DNA of 64,000 bases from Symmachiella dynata (GCF_007747995.1 NZ_CP036276.1:1913001-1977000); one strand, 5' to 3'; shown: positions 45,318 through 54,567, counted from the stretch's first letter. The notes: generated from the sequence alone by a model not told the origin. Numbers and translations are program-made.

Positions 45318-48176
45318 TTAATGTCCAAAACGAAATTCTGCCGATGTCAGCATCGCCCAGGCAATTTCCTGAAGGGCGGCTGCCTGGTCTGTTTCCGAGT
45401 CGACCTGAAGGTACTCGACCACATCAGTCGCCTCTTGCTCGGTCGGTCGTCGGCTGAAAATTGCTAAGTAGAGTTCCTCGGCGCAGGCCGCGGGGTCTTT
45501 TAATTTTTTAAGCCGATCCGTCAAATTACCGCCGGCGGGGTTCAGCCAACTTTGAATTTTTTTGCCGTTGGTGAAAAACAGGGCTTGGTCGACCGTGGCG
45601 AAAAACTCGTTCTGTGGCTGTCCGCCACCGGCGCCAAAGGTTTTTACGAACAGACGAACATTGCCTTTTAGTTTCTCATTCACTTTGGCTTCCACCAATG
45701 TTTCTCGTTGCGGCGGGGCGGGTGGATTCTTTTTATCTAATTTTGCGACAGCTGCGGAGGATTGTTGCGCGACGACTCCTGTTGCCTGCATGATGCTCCA
45801 GGACAATTGTTCCGGCGTCAGCGGCTTCAGCGCGCTGGTTGCGAACCGGCCTGCGAATTGTTCGGTCAGATCCTGGAAACTATTGTCGACCAGTGCGGTT
45901 TGCGTTTGCTGGGCCTGGAGAGCGGCTTGTAGTTTTGCGTCCGCATCGAGAGTGAGCTGTTTGGCCTGTTGCAGTTTTTCCTGCGCCGCTGCCAGTTTTT
46001 GTTGTGCGGCTTTCAATACGGCGGCGGCTTCGGCGACCTTGGCTTCGGCCTGTTTGAGTTGCTCGGTGAGCGGCGATAGATTGTTGTTTAATTGTGCGGC
46101 CAATTCTGCCAATTGCCCAGTGCTAGACTTGAGGTCTGCGTCTTCGGGGAGCACAGCCAACGCTGCCTGTCCGGCTGTGGCCGCTTCGGCGACCTGCCGG
46201 GCGAGTTTGTGTTTGTCGGCATGCTGCGCACGAATCAGCTGCGCATTCTTTAAGGCCGTGGTATGTCGTTGCTGCGGCGTGGTTACCTTGGCCAGAGCGG
46301 TTTCAACCTCCGACTCGGCTTGGAGGGCCGCCGTTTGCACGCGGGTCAATTCATTGCGTGCAGCGGCAATCTCGGCGACCAGTGCCTGTTGTTTCTCAGT
46401 CGATTGGCGATAGGCCACGATAGCGTTGAGATGCTCCCGTTGTTGCTCGCGATGTTTGGCGAGTGTGCGTGCGTCACGATAGGCATAGAGTTTTTGCAAG
46501 TACGGCTTGCGAAGTTGCTCGACCTGCTGTGTTGCCGCTGCCAGTTTATCCGCAGCGACTTTGGCGGCACTGGCTGGTGCGACCGTTTTTTCCGCGGCGG
46601 CCTTTGCGGCAACGGTTTGTTTCTCGATGAGTGTTTTGAGCGCCGCAATTTCGCCGGTCGATGTTTTTACGCGTTTGCGATAGGTTTCAGCGGCAGCCGT
46701 GAATTCGGCATCTTTGGGGAATTGTCTGACCACTTCATCCGCTTTGGTCAAAGCCTCGTTGAGCACTTTGAGCGCTTGTTCTTGTTTTGACAGCTTTTGC
46801 TTCGAATCTGCCAAGGTTTTTGCAGCGGCGGTGCTCTTTTTTTGGACGGCGGCCAGAGCGGCGATGGCTTTGGTGTTTTCCGATTCGACGTCGAACATCG
46901 CTTCCTGTGCCGCCAGTACGCCATCGAGCAGGGTGTCGACTTCTTTTTCCAACACAGCGACAGCTGCGGCCCGTTGGGCATGGTCGGCTGTGACGCGGGA
47001 AAGATGACTTTCAATGTCCGGCGAGTCAGCAGCCAATTCCGCCGGCATGTCGAATCCGCGACGATACGTTTTTGTCAGAGCCAATTCCCGCAGAAATGCG
47101 CGCATGTCAAAATTCATGGCGACGAATTCGTCGGCAAGCAGTTCCAACAACTCGGGATGCACAGGCGGATTGCTCGGGTGATGCAGGTCGACTGGTTCGA
47201 CTAAACCACGGCCCATCATGTGTGCCCACAATCGATTGGCGATATTGCGATTGAAAACACGATTCGTGCCGTCGGTTGCGTGCTTCGCCAAGGCGGCGCG
47301 GCGGCTGTATTTGGGGACGGGGCGGACATCTTTGGCCGGCTTGACGGTGTAAGCCTCAGCAGCGGGAATGGCCGGGTCGTCGATGATCAATTGACCCGGC
47401 AACCGAGGACCGGTCTCGCCTTTCACAGCAGTGAATACCGACGTAAAGACCGCTTCGCCGGTGGCTGTTTCGGCGAAGAACGATTTCTTGGCTTTTTTGT
47501 CAACGAACAACGTGCCGCGTTGGAGGAACGCAAAAATGCCGTAGTAGTCATCTTGCAAGTAATCATCAATCAACGGGTGGTCGTGACATTGCGCGCATTG
47601 CATGTCGCGGCCGAAGAAAATGCGTCCGACATCGCGGGTGAGTAAATGCGGTTCACCCAGACGGTCCAGATAGAATTTGGCGGCCGGCCGCATCGCATCG
47701 TCCACGCCATCGGCACTGAGAATTTCGCGGGCCAGTTGATTGAACGGCTTGTTGGCGACCACCGAATCGTGCAGGTACGTGTGCCATTCGGGCGATTTGA
47801 CATGCGTATCGCGGCGACGTTCCATCAACATCACATCCAACACCGTAGTCAGATGCCGGGCGTAACGTGGCCGGTTTAGTGCGCGGTCCACCAGGGCAGT
47901 CCGTTTGTCGGGCGAGGGATCATCGAGAAACGCACGGGCTTCATCGGCGGTCGGGATGGTGCCGTTGAGGTCCAGTGTGACCCGCCGCAAGAATTCGGCA
48001 TCGGTGCAATCCCCGGCAACCGGGCCGATTTGCGTTTCGTCGATCAGCCGATCGATTCGTACATGCAGCGGATCATCGGCACGGGCTGCGGAGAGCGCTC
48101 CCAACAAAACCACCACGGTGAGACAACCGCGTCGGAGAGTCGAGGGAATGTCAAAATCCGCTTTTCGCTGCATCAT
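45318..48176 (-). CDS. DUF1549/DUF1553 protein with large coiled-coil insertion
   Basis: A 952-residue exported protein. It has a signal peptide (hydrophobic LTVVVLLGALSAARA, residues 19-33), a DUF1549 domain (about 37-240) with the haem-like CAQCH motif at 194-198, and the first half of DUF1553 (about 288-378, YSRRAALAKH to LALTKTYRRGF). From about 392 to 770 comes an Ala/Lys/Gln-rich coiled coil with no other features. The second half of DUF1553 resumes near 783 (LTPEQLSWSIMQATG) and runs to the end. Function unknown. It heads a six-gene minus-strand run. Confidence 0.9.
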   Translation of the reverse strand: MMQRKADFDIPSTLRRGCLTVVVLLGALSAARADDPLHVRIDRLIDETQIGPVAGDCTDAEFLRRVTLDLNGTIPTADEARAFLDDPSPDKRTALVDRALNRPRYARHLTTVLDVMLMERRRDTHVKSPEWHTYLHDSVVANKPFNQLAREILSADGVDDAMRPAAKFYLDRLGEPHLLTRDVGRIFFGRDMQCAQCHDHPLIDDYLQDDYYGIFAFLQRGTLFVDKKAKKSFFAETATGEAVFTSVFTAVKGETGPRLPGQLIIDDPAIPAAEAYTVKPAKDVRPVPKYSRRAALAKHATDGTNRVFNRNIANRLWAHMMGRGLVEPVDLHHPSNPPVHPELLELLADEFVAMNFDMRAFLRELALTKTYRRGFDMPAELAADSPDIESHLSRVTADHAQRAAAVAVLEKEVDTLLDGVLAAQEAMFDVESENTKAIAALAAVQKKSTAAAKTLADSKQKLSKQEQALKVLNEALTKADEVVRQFPKDAEFTAAAETYRKRVKTSTGEIAALKTLIEKQTVAAKAAAEKTVAPASAAKVAADKLAAATQQVEQLRKPYLQKLYAYRDARTLAKHREQQREHLNAIVAYRQSTEKQQALVAEIAAARNELTRVQTAALQAESEVETALAKVTTPQQRHTTALKNAQLIRAQHADKHKLARQVAEAATAGQAALAVLPEDADLKSSTGQLAELAAQLNNNLSPLTEQLKQAEAKVAEAAAVLKAAQQKLAAAQEKLQQAKQLTLDADAKLQAALQAQQTQTALVDNSFQDLTEQFAGRFATSALKPLTPEQLSWSIMQATGVVAQQSSAAVAKLDKKNPPAPPQRETLVEAKVNEKLKGNVRLFVKTFGAGGGQPQNEFFATVDQALFFTNGKKIQSWLNPAGGNLTDRLKKLKDPAACAEELYLAIFSRRPTEQEATDVVEYLQVDSETDQAAALQEIAWAMLTSAEFRFGH

Positions 48177-48243
48177 GTCCCATTCTTCCGAGCGGTCATT
48201 GTGTGTAGGTTGTGTGAACTACGACACATAAACATTTATTGAC

Positions 48244-48273
48244 ATGTTACCAGACCCACGCAGCGAGCGTCAA
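48244..48273 (-). promoter_or_regulatory. Possible housekeeping promoter upstream of the DUF1549/DUF1553 gene
   Basis: On the minus strand TTGACG and TAACAT lie 18 bases apart, close to a sigma-70 -35/-10 pair, about 65 bases ahead of the DUF1549/1553 start. The region between this gene and the kinase (48177-48438) has no other feature. Confidence 0.4.
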
Positions 48274-48438
48274 TTGTTAGATTCTATAGCGGCAATCTTT
48301 TAAACATGGTGGTGAAACAGTTTGCGCCGCTTTCGTGATTGCATTTCGGGGCGCACGCAGTAGACTCAATACCGGAGCGGCGAGCTACCAGAACAGTCTC
48401 AGCCGCGCGGTTCTTGCTAATGAATCGGGGCATACGCA

Positions 48439-50796
48439 GTGGACAGTCCGTCATCGCCATCGCCGAACGAACCGATAGACTCCGCTACCGATGTGGAGAA
48501 CAACACAGAAGTCGAGGCCAATACAAACACCGGCAGCGAAGCTTGGACGTTATTGGCCGGGCATGTCGAGGGATTTGTCGCAGCCTGGGATGGAGAAAAC
48601 GCGCCCCCTTCGATCAGTGATTTCCTTCCCGATACTGCAGGGCCGCTGCGTCGGCTGGCGCTGTTGGAAGCAATCAAGATCGACTTAGAGTACCGCTGGT
48701 TGCATCACAGTCTGCCGCGTAAGGTCGAGGAATACCTGACGGAGTTTCCCGACTTGTCCGACGAAGGGTTTCCCTGTGATCTGGTTTACGAAGAATTTCA
48801 TATTCGCAAACAGGCCGGCGAAGACGTCGATCCGCAGGAGTATTTCGAGCGTTTTCCCCAACAGGTGGAGTTGATCGGCCGACATTTGGGGATTGATACG
48901 CCCTATACGCCGACGGCGCTGTTTCAGCCCAAGGCGGCGGACAAACTTTTGGAGATTCAAGCGGGGGACCGTCTGGAGGATTTTGATCTGCTGGCGACGC
49001 TGGGCAAGGGAGCGTTTGCCACCGTGTTTCTGGCCCGCCAGATTTCGATGCATCGCATGGTCGCCTTGAAAATCTCAGCCGACCAGGGAGCCGAACCGCA
49101 GACGCTGGCGCAATTCGACCACGAAAACATCGTCCGCGTCTACGATCAACGAGCATTGCCCGATGCGGGTTTGCGGCTGCTGTATATGCAATGTGTTCGC
49201 GGCGGAACCTTGCACCCCGTCGTCAATCACGTACAGGAAACACCTGCTGAGAAACGGACGGGGCGATTGTTACTCAAGGCGGTTGATCGCGCGTTGGATG
49301 ATCATGGAGAAGCGGCACCGGCTGAATCGTCGCTACGCAAACGGCTGGCTGGCATGCGTTGGCCGGAGGTCATTTGTTGGATCGGCAGCCGCTTGGCCGA
49401 TGCGCTGGATTATGCTCATCGTCGCGGCGTATTGCATCGCGATATCAAACCAGCCAACGTGTTGCTCACCGGCGAGGGGGCACCCAAACTGGCCGACTTC
49501 AACGTCAGTTTCAGTTCCGCCGTTTCCGATGTAACACCCGCCGCCTACTTTGGTGGCAGTCTGCCCTACATGTCACCCGAACAACTCGAAGCCTTCCATC
49601 CCGGTCACGTTCGCGAAGCCGCGTCGCTGGACGAACGGAGCGATATTTATTCGTTGGGGGTCGTGTTGTGGGAACTCTTGACCGGGTACCGACCGTTTCG
49701 CGACGGGCACTTGGAAGAGGGGTGGACGGCAACACTGGATCAAATGATCGACCGCCGTCGCGCGGGCGTGGGCGAAGAAGCCCTCAAGACGCTGCCTAGC
49801 AAAATCCCGCACGGTTTGAAGACCGTGTTGCTCTCCTGTCTCGCCGCCGATCCACAGGCCCGCCCGCAATCGGGCCATGAACTGGCGCAACAACTCGAGT
49901 TGTGTTTGCAGCCCCGGTTGCAGGATATTCTCAATCCCCCCGAACGGGGATGGCAACGTTGGGTGTTGGCGTATCCAATGGTCGCGCTGATTCTGGCGGC
50001 ATTTGTTCCCAACCTCTTGGCGGCGCGTTTTAACTTTGTCGTTAACAACGTGGATATCATGCCGTTGATCGAGGCCGCTTCGCCGTTGGCCCGGCCCACG
50101 TTTGAGAAACTGGTGATGTGGATCAACGGCATCGCTTTTCCGCTCGGCCTGGGTTTGACGGGCTATTTAGCATTTCCCGTATTCAAAACTATTCGTGAGC
50201 GCGGTCGCGGCGTGAAGCACAGCGTGGAACAACTGGCGCAGATGCGCAACCGGTCTTTAGAACTGGGGCACTATGCCGCCTGCATCGGAATTCTATTATG
50301 GACGATCGCTGGGATCGCTTATCCAATTTGTTTTCGCATCGTGGTCGGCAGTAATATGCCATTGCGAGTCTATCCGCATTTTATCGCGTCCTTGTCGATT
50401 AGCGGATTGATAGCGGCTTCCTATCCGTTTTTGGTGGTGACGTTTTTTACGATCCGCGCTTATTACCCCGCCCTATTAACGCTCGATCAATTGCCGCGGC
50501 AAAACTTCGAACGGCTGTCCCGCCTGGGGCGTCGCACGCGGATTTATTTCGTGCTGTCGGTGTTGATCATTTTTGTCTCGATTTTAATTTTGGTGGCCAT
50601 CGATACAAAAGCCAAATTCGCCGTCTCCTTATTGTGCGTCGCCGGAATCGTCGGTTCCTATTTAGCATTTCTACTCTATCGCGCCATCCAAGGAGACTTA
50701 GCCGTCCTCTCCATCCCAGCAATCCAATCGGGCGAGTCAGGTGACATCCACAGCGAATCGGTCGAAGCCCTTGCCTCCGGCACATGGAATCCATGA
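48439..50796 (+). CDS. Ser/Thr protein kinase with C-terminal membrane domain
   Basis: A 785-residue eukaryote-like kinase. An N-terminal region (1-180) precedes the kinase domain (about 182-500): glycine loop GKGAFATVF at 189-197, Lys211 (VALKIS), HRDIKPAN at 333-340, and DFN at 353-355 where most kinases have DFG; the catalytic Asp is kept. A C-terminal membrane part (about 510-770) has roughly five to six hydrophobic segments without a clear sensor domain. The GTG at 48439 is the start used. It stands alone and converges with an SDR gene. Confidence 0.9.
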   Translation: MDSPSSPSPNEPIDSATDVENNTEVEANTNTGSEAWTLLAGHVEGFVAAWDGENAPPSISDFLPDTAGPLRRLALLEAIKIDLEYRWLHHSLPRKVEEYLTEFPDLSDEGFPCDLVYEEFHIRKQAGEDVDPQEYFERFPQQVELIGRHLGIDTPYTPTALFQPKAADKLLEIQAGDRLEDFDLLATLGKGAFATVFLARQISMHRMVALKISADQGAEPQTLAQFDHENIVRVYDQRALPDAGLRLLYMQCVRGGTLHPVVNHVQETPAEKRTGRLLLKAVDRALDDHGEAAPAESSLRKRLAGMRWPEVICWIGSRLADALDYAHRRGVLHRDIKPANVLLTGEGAPKLADFNVSFSSAVSDVTPAAYFGGSLPYMSPEQLEAFHPGHVREAASLDERSDIYSLGVVLWELLTGYRPFRDGHLEEGWTATLDQMIDRRRAGVGEEALKTLPSKIPHGLKTVLLSCLAADPQARPQSGHELAQQLELCLQPRLQDILNPPERGWQRWVLAYPMVALILAAFVPNLLAARFNFVVNNVDIMPLIEAASPLARPTFEKLVMWINGIAFPLGLGLTGYLAFPVFKTIRERGRGVKHSVEQLAQMRNRSLELGHYAACIGILLWTIAGIAYPICFRIVVGSNMPLRVYPHFIASLSISGLIAASYPFLVVTFFTIRAYYPALLTLDQLPRQNFERLSRLGRRTRIYFVLSVLIIFVSILILVAIDTKAKFAVSLLCVAGIVGSYLAFLLYRAIQGDLAVLSIPAIQSGESGDIHSESVEALASGTWNP

Positions 50797-50802
50797 TGGT
50801 GG

Positions 50803-50833
50803 AGGCGTGAGGCTTGAGGGGACAGGCTTGAGG
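50803..50833 (-). repeat. CCTCAAGCC dispersed repeat, copy 4
   Basis: Read on the minus strand the 31 bases repeat CCTCAAGCCTGTC and CCTCAAGCCTCACGCCT. It lies between the convergent kinase and SDR genes, beside two CCACCGGCCACT units at 50870-50895. Confidence 0.7.
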
Positions 50834-50893
50834 AGGTAGGGGATCGCCCCCAGGCACCTTCTTTTCTGGCCACCGGCCACTCACCACCGGCCA

Positions 50894-51679
50894 CTATTTC
50901 GGTGGAACGCCCAGCGATTTCCCGCCATCGATCCCGACAGCTGTGCCGGTGACCATGGTGGCGGCATCGCTGACCAGATACAGGACGCTCATGGCGATTT
51001 CGCGCGGGTCGGTCAGTCGGTTGTAGGCTTTAGCCAAGGGGCTGGCATCGATAAATTTTTGCGCCATCGCTTCCCGATCCCCGGTCGCTTGTAGGTCCGC
51101 TTCCATCATGCGTGTTTGACCGACCGGGCCGGGGCAGACGGCATTGATTCGCACGCGATCCGCCGCATGGCACAGGGCCAAGCTTTTGGTCAAGGAAATC
51201 AAAGCCCCTTTGCTGATCGAATAGACCGGATCGTGTGCCCGCGGCAGCAAGCCGGCATTGCTGGAGACATTCACGATGGCTCCCCCTCCGGCCGCGCGCA
51301 TGTGGGGAATCGCAAATTTGCAACCAAAAAATGCGGCTTTGAAGTTCGTATCCAGGCAAGCATCCCAGTCCTCTTCGCTGACGTCGTCGATCTGCTTCAC
51401 CATACCGATGCCGGCATTGTTGACGAGAACTTTCAGTGGACCAGCCGTGGCAGCTTCGTCGATGACTTGCTGTAACTCGTCGACTGCGCGGACGTCGCAA
51501 CGGCGATGCTCGATGCCCAGATCGGCGAATTGCGATTCGTTGGCATCCAGCGGATCGTAGTCGGCGACAAACACCTTGGCTCCCTGTTCAGCCAGCAAGA
51601 CGGCACACGCGCGGCCAATGCCGCTAGCGCCACCGGTCACAACGGCGACATGATTTTTTAGGTCGACAGAGAAATTCAT
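50894..51679 (-). CDS. Short-chain dehydrogenase/reductase
   Basis: A 261-residue classical SDR. TGGASGIG at 15-22 binds NAD(P); the catalytic Ser (around 140, NVSSN) and Tyr153/Lys157 (YSISK) are present, and NNAG at 87-90. Function as a 3-hydroxyacyl or sugar dehydrogenase is unknown. It follows epmA by 37 bases on the same strand and may share its transcript. Confidence 0.93.
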   Translation of the reverse strand: MNFSVDLKNHVAVVTGGASGIGRACAVLLAEQGAKVFVADYDPLDANESQFADLGIEHRRCDVRAVDELQQVIDEAATAGPLKVLVNNAGIGMVKQIDDVSEEDWDACLDTNFKAAFFGCKFAIPHMRAAGGGAIVNVSSNAGLLPRAHDPVYSISKGALISLTKSLALCHAADRVRINAVCPGPVGQTRMMEADLQATGDREAMAQKFIDASPLAKAYNRLTDPREIAMSVLYLVSDAATMVTGTAVGIDGGKSLGVPPK

Positions 51680-51716
51680 GGGTGATTTCCAGTTGCAAGT
51701 GTGTGTGATGTCCGTG

Positions 51717-52697
51717 TTAAGCGCGAGTGATTGGAAAGGCGGTCACCTCGGCGATGTTGTCTGAGCCGGTCAAGACCATCATCAACCGGTCGAACCCGAG
51801 TGCGACGCCGGAGCAGTTCGGCAACCCGTGTTCCATTGCTGCCAGCAGCCGTTGTGGTTCGGGCAACAGCGGTAAACCCTCGCGTGTTCGTTTTGCCGAT
51901 TCGCTTTCGATGCGTTGCCGCAGTTCGTCGGCGTCGGTCAGTTCATCGTACCCGTTACAGATTTCTAAACCGTTGATATACAGTTCAAACCGCTGCGCGA
52001 CCAGTGGGTCAGCAGGATCGAGCCGGGCCAATGCGGCTTGGCTGGCGGGATAATCGTAAACAAATTCCGGCCCTTGCCGACCCAGGTGCGGTTCGACAAG
52101 TTCAGCGAGCAAGAGGTTCAACCAGCCATCACGGTCATCGGCGGCGAGTGTTTCCGGAATCGTCAATTGCCTTTCAGTCGCAAGCAGTCGCAGCTCTTCA
52201 CAGCTTTTGTCTTTTACGCCACAGCCCAAGATGTCACGAAAGACTTCATCAAATGTGCGGCAGGGGAAGGGCGTGTCGGTGAGATGCAGTCCGGAGTTTT
52301 CAGCAGAATCGACGGCGACGGCGCGGATCAATTGCTCGACAAAATCCATTTGGTCATGGTACGTGTCCCCGCTGCGGTACCATTCGGCCATCGTGAATTC
52401 AGGATTGTGTAGCCGCCCTTGTTCGCCGCGACGGAAGGCGCGGGTGATTTGAAAAATCGCGTCCGCTCCGGCCGTTAGCAGCCGCTTCATTCCCAATTCG
52501 GGAGATGTCTGTAAGAAATACCGTTGTTCGACCACAAACGGATCGAGGTGCGCATCGACGACCGATTCTTGCGAGAGGAGCGGCGTCTCCACTTCCCAGT
52601 ACCCGTGGTTGTTGAACGTTTCTCGCAGACGGCGCAGTAACTCCGCACGATATATTAAGAGCCGTAAATCAGCGGTGGGTAAAAAATCGGCAGTCAT
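51717..52697 (-). CDS. epmA: EF-P-(beta)-lysylation protein EpmA (GenX/PoxA-like)
   Basis: A 326-residue truncated class II lysyl-tRNA synthetase homologue that attaches beta-lysine to elongation factor P rather than tRNA. The length equals that of Escherichia coli EpmA (325). Class II motif 2 (FRRGEQGRLHNPEFTMAEWY) and motif 3 (GVALGFDRLMMVLTG) are seen, and there is no anticodon-binding domain. The ATG at 52697 was chosen; the frame is open to 52955 but that would run into repeat B. The partner epmB and efp genes are not in this window. Confidence 0.93.
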   Translation of the reverse strand: MTADFLPTADLRLLIYRAELLRRLRETFNNHGYWEVETPLLSQESVVDAHLDPFVVEQRYFLQTSPELGMKRLLTAGADAIFQITRAFRRGEQGRLHNPEFTMAEWYRSGDTYHDQMDFVEQLIRAVAVDSAENSGLHLTDTPFPCRTFDEVFRDILGCGVKDKSCEELRLLATERQLTIPETLAADDRDGWLNLLLAELVEPHLGRQGPEFVYDYPASQAALARLDPADPLVAQRFELYINGLEICNGYDELTDADELRQRIESESAKRTREGLPLLPEPQRLLAAMEHGLPNCSGVALGFDRLMMVLTGSDNIAEVTAFPITRA

Positions 52698-52813
52698 AGC
52701 GATCGGGGCCGGCGGTACGCGGTTTTCGGGAAGACAGCAATTCCCCCCTGTCATCGCGATTTTCATCCCGGCTGTCAACCAGCATCGAACCGATCGCTGC
52801 GATCCGCAATCCC

Positions 52814-52906
52814 TACAACTGGTTTCAAAACCCTCTGGCGCGTCGCGCTCGCACTTGAGTTCTTGATTCTCGAACAGGCGCAACCGGATTTTGAAACTGG
52901 TTCTAG
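52814..52906. repeat. 92-base dispersed repeat with inverted ends, copy B
   Basis: The ends CTGGTTTCAAAACC and TTTTGAAACTGGTT are inverted; the body matches copy A at 31938-32029. It lies upstream of epmA in the opposite position to copy A, which follows a stop. No protein coding. Confidence 0.7.
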
Positions 52907-52981
52907 TCTCATGCCAAGCAGAAGAAATCGGGTGCGATTGGCTCTGCCAGTGCAACTTCCATTGAGCGTGAAACTTTCAAT

Positions 52982-53005
52982 GCACCGGCAAAGCCAGTGG
53001 CACCC
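52982..53005 (+). repeat. Palindromic dispersed repeat, CACTGGC/GCCAGTG family, copy 4
   Basis: GCACCGGCAAAGCCAGTGG followed by CACCC matches the right half of copies 1 and 3; a CTGCCAGTGC piece lies 30 bases upstream in inverted orientation. Confidence 0.5.
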
Positions 53006-53099
53006 AATTTTGGAATTAGCCCTGTGAAAGCATCAACCAAACCGTGCGCAATTGGAAGACTGGCGACGGCGCGCGATTGAGCAGGGGAGGGCGGTTTGT

Positions 53100-53981
53100 T
53101 TATTGAACCGTCTCGTGGGCGTTCGCGGTGCGCGTGTAGAACTCGCGATACAGCCAGACGAAGAAGAGGGTGAAGATGACCGCGGCCATGCCAATCATCA
53201 TCCGCACGCCCAAGATGGAATACGGGCCGGGGACGATTTCAAACCAATCCAAACCGGCGTACCAGCGAAAGGCGGCGGCGTAGACCAACATCGGCGGCAG
53301 CGTCCACAACAGCACGTGGTAGACGCACAGAAAGTCGGACATCCGGCCCGGCACGATGTATTGTCGCCAGGAGAGTTTTCCGCCGCCGGTCGTCGCTTTG
53401 AGAAACTCGGCATAGGTGAGCGGGGCATCATTCATCACATCGGCAAACCAGGCATGGCGATGCCGGAGAAATCCCGCCCAAAGCAGGATCATGATGCAGC
53501 ACAAAATCGACTGCAGGCCCAGCCCATAGACATAGATAAAATCGGGATCGTGATCGGTATACAACAGCGCGCTGATGACCATGTTGCCTTCTAGCGCAAG
53601 ATCCGGAGATTGTAGCAGCGTCGCCCAAACATCGAACGCGATCCCGCCGACGATGAAACAAAAACCCATCCAAAACGGCAGCCGTGTCACGTGGCCTTGC
53701 CCTTTAACGACAAACAGCATGGACAGCAGCAACAAGCCGACAGCTGGGATCACCAACAGGTACGCCGCCCAGACATGCCACGTCACAGGAATGTCGACAA
53801 TGAACAGCGCGGCAACGCAAGCGGTCGCGCAGACCGAGAGCAGGATCGCTAATGCCACCCATCGAGTTCGGTGGACAACATCCAGATCCGTTCCGTTATG
53901 ATCAACAGCACTGCGCTCGACACAGTGGGGATCAGTACGGTGAAGTTCAGCCGGACGAGTACGGTTCAATCGTTTCCCCAT
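53100..53981 (-). CDS. Multi-pass membrane protein of unknown function
   Basis: The 293-residue product has about six to seven transmembrane helices (near 42-63, 70-92, 102-123, 148-170, 218-236, 256-278) after a basic, His/Arg-rich N-terminus. No known domain was recognised. A hydrophilic loop between helices 4 and 5 (residues 171-215) includes FLKATTGGGKLSWRQYIVPG. It lies alone upstream of epmA, from which it is separated by the repeat-rich gap. Not annotated further. Confidence 0.65.
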   Translation of the reverse strand: MGKRLNRTRPAELHRTDPHCVERSAVDHNGTDLDVVHRTRWVALAILLSVCATACVAALFIVDIPVTWHVWAAYLLVIPAVGLLLLSMLFVVKGQGHVTRLPFWMGFCFIVGGIAFDVWATLLQSPDLALEGNMVISALLYTDHDPDFIYVYGLGLQSILCCIMILLWAGFLRHRHAWFADVMNDAPLTYAEFLKATTGGGKLSWRQYIVPGRMSDFLCVYHVLLWTLPPMLVYAAAFRWYAGLDWFEIVPGPYSILGVRMMIGMAAVIFTLFFVWLYREFYTRTANAHETVQ

Positions 53982-54567
53982 ATCTACAAAGTCAACGGGT
54001 GACGAGTTACGACGTCGATCGATTATACGCGAGAAGGTCAGGCACTGGAAAGGAAACTTTCGTCAGAATACCTGTTTCCCTAGCCAATGTGCGCAGCTTC
54101 CTCTCAATGATAACCAACGAAAAACCGGCACCAAGTTTTGCGCATTTCTGCGAAAAGTTGCAGGACTTCAGCAAAAATTTTATTCAGCACGTCATCGATT
54201 GCCGCAAAATGCAGCAGGTGCACGCGGCATAAGCAGTGCTGCGAGCCGATTCGGAAGCTTTGCCGAAAAAGGTTTCTGGGCTGCCATTGAAACGTTCAAC
54301 GCCGGGAAGTGTTTTCGCCGATCTTAATACTATTCAGTTGTGTGTTGATAAATGGGTGTCGCTAGTGGCCAGTGGTCTGTTTCAGGTTATATTTCAGACT
54401 AAGGGTGGCTGGGGACGAGTACCAACTCGCCCCCAAGTCGTTTGACATCCAAACCTCTCACGCATTGAGGGCGGACTGCGTCCGTCCCCAGCCAAGGTTG
54501 TATCAGAACGCTGTGTCGATCTCGGGAATTCGAACGAGTGCAACTGTCATTAGGGAGTTAGCCATTT
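53982..54567. other. Intergenic region upstream of the recombinase with inverted repeat
   Basis: These 586 bases show only weak frames. GGCTGGGGACG at 54407-54417 and CGTCCCCAGCC at 54483-54493 are exact 11-base inverted arms with a 65-base spacer. AGGGAG for xerD lies at 54552-54557. Nothing else recognised. Confidence 0.55.

Larger units (their letters stand above)
52698..53099. other. Intergenic region with 92-base repeat copy B and palindrome copy 4
   Basis: These 402 bases hold no gene. They contain the 92-base repeat at 52814-52906 and a GCACCGGC/GCCAGTGGCACCC element at 52982-53005. The upstream part carries the EpmA leader. Confidence 0.55.

Noticed and set aside
45562-46413. A 283-codon plus-strand frame rich in Cys, Ala and Ser
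   Set aside because: It is the antisense of the coiled-coil codons of the DUF1549/1553 gene; the composition follows from the Ala/Gln/Lys-rich coding strand.
48308-48326. Sigma-54 promoter upstream of the Ser/Thr kinase
   Set aside because: The candidate GG and TTTGC are one base out of the required spacing.
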